A stretch of 11,432 nucleotides of DNA from Acidimicrobiales bacterium (lineage in GTDB: Bacteria; Actinomycetota; Acidimicrobiia; Acidimicrobiales; UBA8190): contig JASHZK010000311.1 in NCBI GenBank assembly GCA_030042575.1, positions 1 through 11,432 on the forward strand, given 5' to 3'. This document shows positions 1-5,838 of the stretch, piece by piece; positions within the stretch are counted from its first letter, which is position 1; every line of letters begins with the position of its first letter. A program made the translations under genes and the position numbers. Below the pieces are notes generated by a model. It was not told the origin of the DNA, ran no database searches, and worked only from the letters and a program-made list of their open reading frames with translations.

Positions 1-203
1 ACTTCCATGACGGGCACGTGCACCACGTCCATGGCGACCATTGGGACGAGTGTGAGCCCACCCACGCCCAGGCCGCGGGCCACGACGACCACCGACACGG
101 CCAGAACTGCGGCCACAGCACGGTCGAACACGGTGACCATGTCGACTACCTTCACGAGGGGCATCGCCACGCTGCCCACGCCGGCCATTGGGACGAGCAC
201 TGA
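1..203 (+). CDS. Histidine-rich, probable zinc-binding small protein (3' end, truncated by the window)
   Basis: The reading frame is open from base 3 to a TGA at 201-203 and has no in-frame stop at the left edge, so the gene starts upstream. About one residue in four is His, with a few Cys, Asp and Glu (CEPTHAQ, NCGHSTVEHGDHVDYLHEGH), which suggests binding of zinc or another soft divalent metal. No membrane segment or enzyme motif is visible. The last 17 residues (LHEGHRHAAHAGHWDEH) match the first 17 visible residues (FHDGHVHHVHGDHWDEC) at about 10 positions, so the protein appears to consist of a repeated unit of about 30 residues and the window opens inside the first unit. A GTG at 18 could be taken as a start, but it would cut the first repeat in half. 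Small proteins of this kind are common in actinobacteria and are often named zinc transporter proteins from His content alone. A metal store or chaperone is inferred, not shown. Confidence 0.7.
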   Translation, partial: FHDGHVHHVHGDHWDECEPTHAQAAGHDDHRHGQNCGHSTVEHGDHVDYLHEGHRHAAHAGHWDEH

Positions 204-210
204 GCCGGGG

Positions 211-246
211 CGAGGGGGGCGTGGCGCCGGCGCCACGGCCCCCTCG
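211..246. terminator. Strong GC hairpin between convergent genes, candidate bidirectional terminator
   Basis: The arms CGAGGGGGGCGTGGCGCC (211-228) and GGCGCCACGGCCCCCTCG (229-246) are complementary at 17 of 18 positions, with one G-G mismatch (219/238). The structure lies 8 bases past the stop of the His-rich gene and 5 bases past the stop of the convergent amidohydrolase gene, filling the gap. There is no T-run on either side, so intrinsic termination is less certain than the position suggests. It could instead stabilise both 3' ends. Confidence 0.6.
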
Positions 247-250
247 GCTT

Positions 251-1120
251 CTACCGGAATCGATAGACGCGCTCGGCGTTGGCGGCAAAGAGCTTCTCCC
301 GTGACGACCCGTCGAGCCCCTCGGCCACGGTGCTGAAGGTGGTGTAGAGGTCGTCGAAGGTGCCGTACATGGCGTCGACCGGGAAGTTGCTGGCGAACAT
401 GCACCGATCGACTCCGAAGGCCTCGATGGCCCGCTCGAGCCAGGGGCCGAGAACGTCGATGTCCATGGACTGAAGCGGCATGGCCAGGCCCGACAGCTTG
501 CACACCACGTTCTCGCCGAGACCGGCCAGGGCCTCGATGCCCCTGGTCCACAGGGCCCGCTCCTCGTCGGTGTTCGAACGGGGCCACCCCGTGTGCTCGA
601 CGACGACTGTCAGACCATCGAAGCCGGCCAGTCGTTCGGCCCCGGACTGCAGTTGATCGGGATGGGTCATGAGCTCGAAGACCAGGCCCCGCTCCTGCAG
701 GGCGTGCAGCACTTCGGGATCGGGCACGGGCCGGTCCAGAGGTCCCATGGGGCGGACCCCCCGGAAGCGATAAGCAGCCATCTGCCGATCGAGGAGCTCG
801 ATGGCCTCGGCCACCGAGTCGGTGGGCGGCAGCCCACCGATGACGACATCGGGGCCGCCCTCGGCATCGGCCCTGGCATCGAGCTCGATGGCCTCCTCGA
901 TCGAGTGGACGCCAGTGGCAGCAGCGACGTTGACGAACTTCTCCACGTTCCACCGAGCCGACTCGGCTCGATAGGTGCCGACGTCGAAACGGCGGAACAT
1001 CCTCGACGCCTCCCCGGCGCCACCCGCCGGCGGATGGGCGAGGTACGGGTACCAGTCGCTACGAGCGGGGTCCCAGATGTGCACGTGGGCATCGACGACG
1101 CGGGTGGGGCGAACGGTCAT
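251..1120 (-). CDS. Amidohydrolase of the COG3618 / 2-pyrone-4,6-dicarboxylate lactonase group
   Basis: A 289-residue cytosolic TIM-barrel hydrolase. It begins with the beta-1 motif VVDAHVHIWDP (His12 and His14), followed by the family features FRGVRP (119-123), EHTGWP with His176, VVCKLSGL (205-211), RCMFASNFPVD (239-249) and a C-terminal NAERVYRF. Known family members hydrolyse lactones (2-pyrone-4,6-dicarboxylate, fuconolactone and other sugar lactones), often without needing a bound metal. The Asp found in the SDWP motif of many members is Asn245 here, with Asp249 four residues later; the SNFP version occurs in part of the family. The ATG at 1118-1120 is supported by AGGAGG at 1125-1130 (4-base spacing) and by a 4-base ATGA overlap with the stop of the preceding dehydrogenase. 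It is the last gene of the operon. Given the Baeyer-Villiger enzyme two genes upstream, opening the lactone or ester it makes is the likeliest role. The substrate is not known. Confidence 0.92.
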   Translation of the reverse strand: MTVRPTRVVDAHVHIWDPARSDWYPYLAHPPAGGAGEASRMFRRFDVGTYRAESARWNVEKFVNVAAATGVHSIEEAIELDARADAEGGPDVVIGGLPPTDSVAEAIELLDRQMAAYRFRGVRPMGPLDRPVPDPEVLHALQERGLVFELMTHPDQLQSGAERLAGFDGLTVVVEHTGWPRSNTDEERALWTRGIEALAGLGENVVCKLSGLAMPLQSMDIDVLGPWLERAIEAFGVDRCMFASNFPVDAMYGTFDDLYTTFSTVAEGLDGSSREKLFAANAERVYRFR

Positions 1121-2778
1121 GGCACCTCCTTCGGCCACGCCCGGCCCGAGGCGCCGACGATCTCGCCCAGCACGGGATCGAGCCAAGGCGGAACCTGGGG
1201 ACCTCCGTAGACCACGCTGGTGAGCGGTCTGGGGTGGCTGCGAAGTCCGAGCCAGCCGGCACCCACCACCAGCTCGGCACCGACCAGGGCGCCGGCGCCC
1301 GGGGCGGTGAGCAGATGGGCCACCAGCTCCCCGGCCGGCCGGGCCGCCTCTTTGTCGGTTGCTTCGATGCTCATGGCGAAAGCCGAGACTCGCCCTTCGG
1401 TCGTGGCTCGGGAGACTCGGGCCAGCTGCGCCGACGCCTGGGCCCGGCTGCGACCACCCGCGGTCACGGCGTCGGTGAGCGTCACCAGCCGCAGTGGGCG
1501 CCCGGCGCCCGACGCGTAGTCGGCGGCGGCCCGGGCCCATCCGGCATCGGCGTGGATCTGCTCGATGATCCCCTCGTGCTCGGCCAGCACCTGCTGCCAC
1601 CCGTCGGCCCCGTGACCTGTGGAGGGGCCTCCGGCCCGGGCGACGACGACGGCGTCGAGCGGGCCCACCGATTCCACGACCGAGCGCAGCCGGCTGGCCG
1701 CCTCGGCGAAGCCGCCAGCCACCTCCACGTGGTGGCAGGCAATCGAGCGCGCCTCGAGCACCGCCGCCAGCGAGGAGGACATGGCCGGGCGATCACTGAC
1801 CACCACACAGGAGCGCACCTCTCCGGCCTCGATCTCGCCGTCCGGGGCCTCGAAGACAGGGCCGAAGCGTGGATTTCCCCCACCTTCGCTCGCCTGTTTG
1901 GCTTCGGCCGGGGCGAAGGCACGGGGCACGACCTCGCGGAGGACTCCAGCCAGGGACACGGCATCTTGGCTGCGGACGACTTCGAGCAGGCGCGGCTCAT
2001 CGATGAGAGCCAACTCCGAGCCGCCGGTGAAGAACACCCGGCCGCTGCACCATCCCAGTCGGTCGTCCACGAGATAGGCGCCGATGGGGCCCATGTCGGC
2101 GGGGCCGGGCATCGATCTGAACAGCGAAAGTCCCCCGCCACCGCCCACCCTGCCCTCCTGGCGAGCGCGCTCGACGGCGGCGGCGACCATCCGGGTGGCG
2201 GCAATGGGCGAGATGGCGTTGACGGTCACCCCGGGAGGCACCACACGGCCCAATTGCCAGGTCAAGTTGGCGACAGCCCGTTTGGCGCAGCTGTAGCCCC
2301 CGGCATCGGCCGCTCGCCATCCCGAGCCCGAGGTGACGCCGAGCATGCGACCGTGGCCGGCCGCCGCCATGAGGGGCAGGGCGGCGGCGAGGACGTTGAG
2401 GTAACCGCCCAGGTGCACATGGAGCAAGGCCGACCAGTCTTCCTCGGTGCCTTCGGCGAAGCCGCTCTTACGGGTGATGCCGGCCACGTTGACCACGGCG
2501 TCGAGCCCGCCGAGCTCGTCGGCCAGCTCCTGGAAGAGTGCCCGCACGGCGTCGGCGTCGGTCACCGAGGCCGACGACGCCCGGGCCGAGCCACCGGCGG
2601 CCTCGATGCGACTGGCCGTCGTCTCCGCGTTTTCCGTCAGCCGTTCGGTGCCGTCGACGGTCACCAAGGGGTCGACGGTGACGATGTACCAACCGCGGCG
2701 GGCGAGCTCCTCGGCGATGGCCGCTCCGATCCCGCCCCCGCCGCCGGTCACGACGGCGACCCGCTGCCGCCCGCTCAC
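1117..2778 (-). CDS. Short-chain dehydrogenase/reductase with an extra degenerate C-terminal SDR-like domain
   Basis: 553 residues, about twice the usual SDR length. Residues 1-260 form a complete classical SDR: cofactor loop TGGGGGIG (11-18), NVAG (97-100), active-site Ser in GVTSGSG (150 or 152), YSCAK with Tyr162 and Lys166, and an ISPIAATRM loop after the active site. These enzymes oxidise secondary alcohols or reduce ketones with NAD(P). Residues about 320-510 have a second alternating alpha/beta pattern (SCVVVSDR, LDAVVVARAGG, RLVTLTDA, GAELVVGAG) that looks like another SDR fold but lacks a glycine-rich loop and YxxxK, so it is probably structural. The GTG at 2776-2778 overlaps the TGA of the upstream monooxygenase (GTGA). 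No good Shine-Dalgarno sequence precedes it, so translation probably depends on coupling. Its stop overlaps the next start (ATGA). In this operon it probably forms, or returns, the ketone used by the monooxygenase. Substrate and cofactor preference cannot be read from the sequence. Confidence 0.9.
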   Translation of the reverse strand: MSGRQRVAVVTGGGGGIGAAIAEELARRGWYIVTVDPLVTVDGTERLTENAETTASRIEAAGGSARASSASVTDADAVRALFQELADELGGLDAVVNVAGITRKSGFAEGTEEDWSALLHVHLGGYLNVLAAALPLMAAAGHGRMLGVTSGSGWRAADAGGYSCAKRAVANLTWQLGRVVPPGVTVNAISPIAATRMVAAAVERARQEGRVGGGGGLSLFRSMPGPADMGPIGAYLVDDRLGWCSGRVFFTGGSELALIDEPRLLEVVRSQDAVSLAGVLREVVPRAFAPAEAKQASEGGGNPRFGPVFEAPDGEIEAGEVRSCVVVSDRPAMSSSLAAVLEARSIACHHVEVAGGFAEAASRLRSVVESVGPLDAVVVARAGGPSTGHGADGWQQVLAEHEGIIEQIHADAGWARAAADYASGAGRPLRLVTLTDAVTAGGRSRAQASAQLARVSRATTEGRVSAFAMSIEATDKEAARPAGELVAHLLTAPGAGALVGAELVVGAGWLGLRSHPRPLTSVVYGGPQVPPWLDPVLGEIVGASGRAWPKEVP

Positions 2779-4643
2779 GACGCCGGCGACCGAACCTGGA
2801 GCTCCAACCCGGCGAAGCGGCCGGCTTCGATCCACTGCTCGAGCAGGGTGCGGTAGCCGAACCAGTCCCCCATGCCCCGGCCGTAATTGCCGTTTCGGCC
2901 CGTGATCGCCTCGGGGTGACCTTCGTTGTTGAGGCGGGAAGGGGTGCAGGCCGACATCACACCGCTGGGATCGACCCAGGAGTCCATGATCTTCTGCGTC
3001 CACGCATCTTCCGCCTCGGCGCTCACCTCGAAGACCTCGATCCCCTTGTCTTCCAGCAGCCCCACGGTGCGGCCCACGAACTCGGCTCCCAGTACGGCGA
3101 GCTGCGTGTAATTGACTGTCACCACCGCCTGTTGAGCTGGGGCCGGCATGATGAACATGTTGGGGAAGCCGCGGCTCATGATCCCGAAGAGGGTGGCGGC
3201 GCCCTCCTCCCACTTCTGGGCCAGGGTGATCCCGTGACGACCGACGATCTCATGGCCGACCTTCCGGGAGAGCGGGGTGAGCTCGGGCTCGAAGCCGGTG
3301 CCGTAGATGATGCAGTCGACCTCGTAGGGCCTTCCGCCTACCACCGGGCCCTTCTCGGTGATCCGCTCGATACCGCCCGGGCAGTCGACCAACGTGACCT
3401 TGGGATTGTTGAAGGCGAGCAGGTACTCGTCGTGGAAGCACGGCCTCTTGCACAGGTACCGGTAGTAGGGCTTGAGCATCTCGGCCGTGGCGGGATCGTC
3501 GACCAATTGCTCGACCCGACGACGATGCAGCTCCATGATGTCGTAGTCGATCTCCTCGGCTCTGCGCTGGTAGTCGGCGATCGTCCCGTCCTTCGAACGC
3601 GGGGGATTGTGCACAGCGGCCCAATGGTGGGTCCACCCGTCGTCCACCTCGTCCACCTCGACCGAGCGGCCCAAGATGATGGCCTGGAAGTTGTCCATGC
3701 GCGCCGATTGCCACCCCGGCGCCAGGGTCGTGGCGAAGTCGGGATCGGTGAGCCGGTTCCCCCGTTCACCCACGGCCGACGGCGTGCGTTGGAACACGTA
3801 GAGGTGCTCGGCCGCCTGGGCCAGAGGAGGCACGCACTGAATGCCGGTGGCCCCGGTGCCCACGAAGGCGACGACCTTGTCCGCCAGTTCGGTCAGGGGC
3901 TCGTGTGGCCCGCCCCCGGTGTAGCCGTAGTCCCAACGAGCGGCGTGGAACGAACGCCCCCCGAAGTCCTCCATGCCGGCGATAGCGGGGAGCTTCATGA
4001 GGCTCAGGATCCCGGGGGCGAGCACGTAGTAGCGGCAACTGACCTGGTCCCCCCGGTCGGTGGTGATGAGCCACCGGGCGGCGTCCTCTTTCCATTGGGC
4101 CCGGGTGACGCCGGTGTGGAACAGGGCGTCGTCGACGAGGTCGTAGCGCTCGGCGATCATCTCCAGGCAACGAAGGATCTCCTCGCCGAAGGCGTAGCGA
4201 CGGGCTGGGAGGTACCCCAGCTCTTCGAGCATCGGTATGTAGATGTACGACTCGACGTCGCACATGACACCGGGGTACCGGTTCCAGTACCAGGTACCGC
4301 CGACTCCCCCGGCCTGATCGATGATCCGAATCCGTTCGAGGCCGGCGTTGCGCAGGTGGGCCCCGGCCACCAGCCCGGCCATGCCGCCTCCCACGATGAC
4401 CACGTCGACCTCGTCGGCGACCGGTGGCCGCTCGACGACCGGGGTGAACGGATCGTCGCGGTAGCGGGCGAAGTCGGTGTCGGCCCGCAGGTCGCGGATG
4501 TCGGCCCGGCCGGGGAGCAGCCGCTTGTCCCGCTCAGAGAGATACTTGGCCCGTACCTCTTCCCAGTCGACGCTCACCGAGCCGTTACCGGCCGAGGAGA
4601 CGGTGGGCGGCACAGACGACGACGGTGGACCTTCTTGCGGCAC
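2775..4643 (-). CDS. Type I Baeyer-Villiger flavin monooxygenase
   Basis: 622 residues from the GTG at 4643. It uses FAD, NADPH and O2 to insert oxygen next to a ketone, giving an ester or lactone. Two Rossmann loops are present, GGGMAG (85-90, FAD) and GTGATG (262-267, NADPH). Between them lies the complete fingerprint FxGxxxHxxxW[PD], read as Phe227, Gly229, His233, Trp237 and Asp238. GGTWYWNRYPG (115-125) and CKRPC with Lys399 and Arg400 match the FAD contact and the cofactor/catalytic Lys-Arg pair of characterised enzymes such as PAMO. A C-terminal NNEGHP plus an N-terminal arm of about 75 residues before the first Rossmann strand place it among the longer members (the cyclopentadecanone monooxygenase type is about 600 residues). 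The first 22 residues are low-complexity Ser/Pro/Gly, and a GTG at 4577 would give 600 residues; neither start has a Shine-Dalgarno sequence. A TATAGC box at 4658-4653, 9 bases before the upstream GTG, would fit a leaderless message. First gene of the operon. Confidence 0.95.
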   Translation of the reverse strand: MPQEGPPSSSVPPTVSSAGNGSVSVDWEEVRAKYLSERDKRLLPGRADIRDLRADTDFARYRDDPFTPVVERPPVADEVDVVIVGGGMAGLVAGAHLRNAGLERIRIIDQAGGVGGTWYWNRYPGVMCDVESYIYIPMLEELGYLPARRYAFGEEILRCLEMIAERYDLVDDALFHTGVTRAQWKEDAARWLITTDRGDQVSCRYYVLAPGILSLMKLPAIAGMEDFGGRSFHAARWDYGYTGGGPHEPLTELADKVVAFVGTGATGIQCVPPLAQAAEHLYVFQRTPSAVGERGNRLTDPDFATTLAPGWQSARMDNFQAIILGRSVEVDEVDDGWTHHWAAVHNPPRSKDGTIADYQRRAEEIDYDIMELHRRRVEQLVDDPATAEMLKPYYRYLCKRPCFHDEYLLAFNNPKVTLVDCPGGIERITEKGPVVGGRPYEVDCIIYGTGFEPELTPLSRKVGHEIVGRHGITLAQKWEEGAATLFGIMSRGFPNMFIMPAPAQQAVVTVNYTQLAVLGAEFVGRTVGLLEDKGIEVFEVSAEAEDAWTQKIMDSWVDPSGVMSACTPSRLNNEGHPEAITGRNGNYGRGMGDWFGYRTLLEQWIEAGRFAGLELQVRSPAS

Positions 4644-4698
4644 GCGCTCAACGCTATAGCCCTGCCGTGATCTATGACACCCACGTCAGCAAAAGCCA

Positions 4699-4723
4699 CC
4701 CGGTCACCCCGGTCACCCGGTCA
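4699..4723 (-). repeat. Three direct repeats of TGACCGGG upstream of the monooxygenase operon
   Basis: On the minus strand TGACCGGG occurs at 4723-4716, 4715-4708 and 4706-4699, almost head to tail (periods 8 and 9 bases). The array lies 56-80 bases upstream of the GTG at 4643, in the only sizeable non-coding gap before the operon. Iterated sites just upstream of a promoter commonly bind an activator or repressor. No regulator gene is adjacent, so the protein involved is unknown. The rest of the 4644-4784 gap holds a perfect 12-bp palindrome, GCCGGATCCGGC (4754-4765), and the hairpin at the clpP stop; no gene is seen. Confidence 0.5.
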
Positions 4724-4779
4724 TCCCCGGCCCTGGTCCCCTCCGCCCCCGTAGCCGGATCCGGCGACCGGCCCGGGGA

Positions 4780-4797
4780 CGCCGTCACACGACGGCG
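4780..4797 (-). terminator. Short hairpin spanning the clpP stop codon, weak terminator candidate
   Basis: CGCCGTC (4780-4786) and GACGGCG (4791-4797) form a perfect 7-bp stem with a 4-base loop. The clpP stop (4785-4787) lies inside it. No T-run follows in the minus direction, so it may act as a 3'-end stabiliser or a weak terminator separating clpP from the monooxygenase operon. Confidence 0.3.
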
Positions 4798-5477
4798 CGT
4801 GTTTCCGATTCCCCGGGCGAGGTGAGGGCGACCGTCCGAGGCGGGTCGGCGCCGCCGGCAGCGCCGGCGGCGCACAGTCCCCGGGTGGGCGCGATGATGT
4901 CGTCGACGAGTCCGTAGGACTTGGCCTCTTCGGCGGTCATGAAGAAGTCGCGGTCGATGTCCCGCTCCACCTGCTCCACCGACTGGCCCGAGTGGAAGGC
5001 GATGATCTCGGCCATGCGCCGGGTGGTGGCGAGCACTTCGCGGAGGTGGATCTCCATGTCCCGCGGCGCCCCTCGCGTGCCGGCGGAGCCTTGATGGATC
5101 ATGATCTTGGCGTTGGGCAGGGCGAAGCGTTTGCCGGGAGACCCGCCGCACAGGATCATGGCGGCCGCCGACATACCCATACCCACACAGATGGTGGACA
5201 CGTCGCAGCTCACGTGCTGCATCACGTCGTAGATGGCCATTGCCGCGTAGGACATACCGCCGGGCGAGTTGATGTACAGAGCGATGTCGCGCTCGGGCTC
5301 GTCGGCCGCCAGGTACAGGATCTCGGCCACCAGCAGGTTGGCGATCTGGTCGTCGACCTCCTGGCCGAGGAACACGATGCGCTCCTTGAGCAGCAACGAG
5401 TAGATGTCGAAGGGCCGGTCTCCCCGGGAGGTCTGGTCGAAGACGGTCGGGATCACCGCCGATTGCCCACGAGCCAT
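4785..5477 (-). CDS. clpP: ATP-dependent Clp protease proteolytic subunit, catalytically complete
   Basis: A 230-residue serine peptidase subunit that assembles into heptameric rings and degrades proteins delivered by a Clp ATPase in the cytosol. The N-terminal VIPTVFDQTSRGDRPFDIYSLLLKERIVFLG region is typical of ClpP (given here only as landmarks: IPTVF at 9-13, KERIVFLG at 31-38). The triad is intact: Ser103 in GMGMSAAA, His128 in MIHQG and Asp177 in DRDFFM. INSPGG (69-74), which shapes the substrate groove and oxyanion region, is also present. The nucleophile motif GMGMS departs from the common GxAAS. The family fold ends near residue 198; the last 30 or so residues are a Gly/Ala/Pro/Ser-rich tail not usual in ClpP. 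The ATG at 5475-5477 has a strong GAGGAGGAGGGG ribosome binding site. No clpX or second active clpP is adjacent. Instead it faces an XRE regulator and an inactive ClpP homologue across a palindromic gap, so it is probably an accessory ClpP rather than one of the standard clpP1P2 pair. Confidence 0.95.
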   Translation of the reverse strand: MARGQSAVIPTVFDQTSRGDRPFDIYSLLLKERIVFLGQEVDDQIANLLVAEILYLAADEPERDIALYINSPGGMSYAAMAIYDVMQHVSCDVSTICVGMGMSAAAMILCGGSPGKRFALPNAKIMIHQGSAGTRGAPRDMEIHLREVLATTRRMAEIIAFHSGQSVEQVERDIDRDFFMTAEEAKSYGLVDDIIAPTRGLCAAGAAGGADPPRTVALTSPGESETRAVV

Positions 5478-5503
5478 GGCCCCTCCTCCTCACCTCCGAG
5501 AGC

Positions 5504-5533
5504 TTGTCTGCGATCTCGAATATGAGATATCAT
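5504..5533 (+). promoter_or_regulatory. Candidate sigma70-type promoter for the XRE/ClpR-like genes
   Basis: TTGTCT (5504-5509) and TATCAT (5528-5533) are separated by 18 bases and match the vegetative consensus at 4/6 and 5/6 positions. Transcription would begin near 5540, between clpP and the XRE gene. The -10 box lies inside the palindrome at 5515-5540, so a protein bound there would block it. Confidence 0.4.
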
Positions 5534-5540
5534 ACTCGAG
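5515..5540. promoter_or_regulatory. 26-bp AT-rich imperfect palindrome, candidate operator of the divergent Clp locus
   Basis: The half-sites CTCGAATATGAGA (5515-5527) and TATCATACTCGAG (5528-5540) are inverted complements at 11 of 13 positions (mismatches at pairs 5520/5535 and 5526/5529). It is the most AT-rich patch in the surrounding GC-rich sequence. It lies between the divergent start codons, 38 bases upstream of the clpP ATG and 32 bases upstream of the XRE GTG, and covers the -10 box of the plus-strand promoter. Autoregulation by the adjacent XRE protein, with joint control of clpP, is the natural inference. Confidence 0.55.
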
Positions 5541-5571
5541 GTATGGAGGTTCACGCCTCGAGGACGCGGCG

Positions 5572-5838
5572 GTGGTGAACGAGCGTCGTCACGAGCCGCT
5601 GCTCCCCGGCTTCAAGGAGCTGGCCGAGCGCCGGCGGGCCCTGGCCGAAGATCTGGTGAGCCGGCGACTGGCGCTGGGACTGTCGCAAACGGAAGTGGCC
5701 GCCAGGATGGGGACCTCGCAGTCGGCGGTGGCCAGGGTGGAGGCCGGCCAGTCCGATGTCCGGCTCTCGACCCTGGAGCGCTATGCAGCCGCCGTCGGCT
5801 ACGTCATCGACTGGCGGTTGCAGGGCCGTGGCCGCTGA
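5572..5838 (+). CDS. XRE-family helix-turn-helix DNA-binding protein
   Basis: 88 residues from GTG 5572 (or 87 from GTG 5575). The core, residues about 28-80, is a Cro/C1-type fold: LVSRRLALGLSQTEVAARMG (helices 1-2), then TSQSAVARVEAGQ as the recognition helix region, then LSTLERYAAAVGY and a short C-terminal strand VIDWRLQ. The preceding 25 residues are charged and helical (FKELAERRRALAED) and could mediate dimerisation. There is no sensor or enzyme domain. An AGGA at 5561-5564 gives a 7-base spacing to the first GTG. The frame is open further left to an ATG at 5404, but that would run through the clpP start, the promoter and the palindrome, so it is rejected. The gene overlaps the following ClpR-like gene by 11 bases. 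Binding the adjacent palindrome as autoregulator and clpP regulator is inferred from position. An antitoxin role is possible, but no toxin is adjacent. Confidence 0.83.
   Translation: MVNERRHEPLLPGFKELAERRRALAEDLVSRRLALGLSQTEVAARMGTSQSAVARVEAGQSDVRLSTLERYAAAVGYVIDWRLQGRGR

Noticed and set aside
1121..1600. Extended start of the amidohydrolase (to 1600) within the same frame
   Set aside because: The extra N-terminus is Arg/Gly-rich and lies over the dehydrogenase gene, while ATG 1120 has AGGAGG and begins exactly at the family's first strand.
2779..3213. Extension of the dehydrogenase frame upstream to 3213
   Set aside because: The extra residues overlap the monooxygenase gene out of frame and precede the normal SDR N-terminus; GTG 2778 gives the GTGA junction.
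5404..5571. A longer XRE protein starting at ATG 5404
   Set aside because: It would overlap the clpP start, its ribosome binding site, the promoter and the palindrome, and the extra residues look random.
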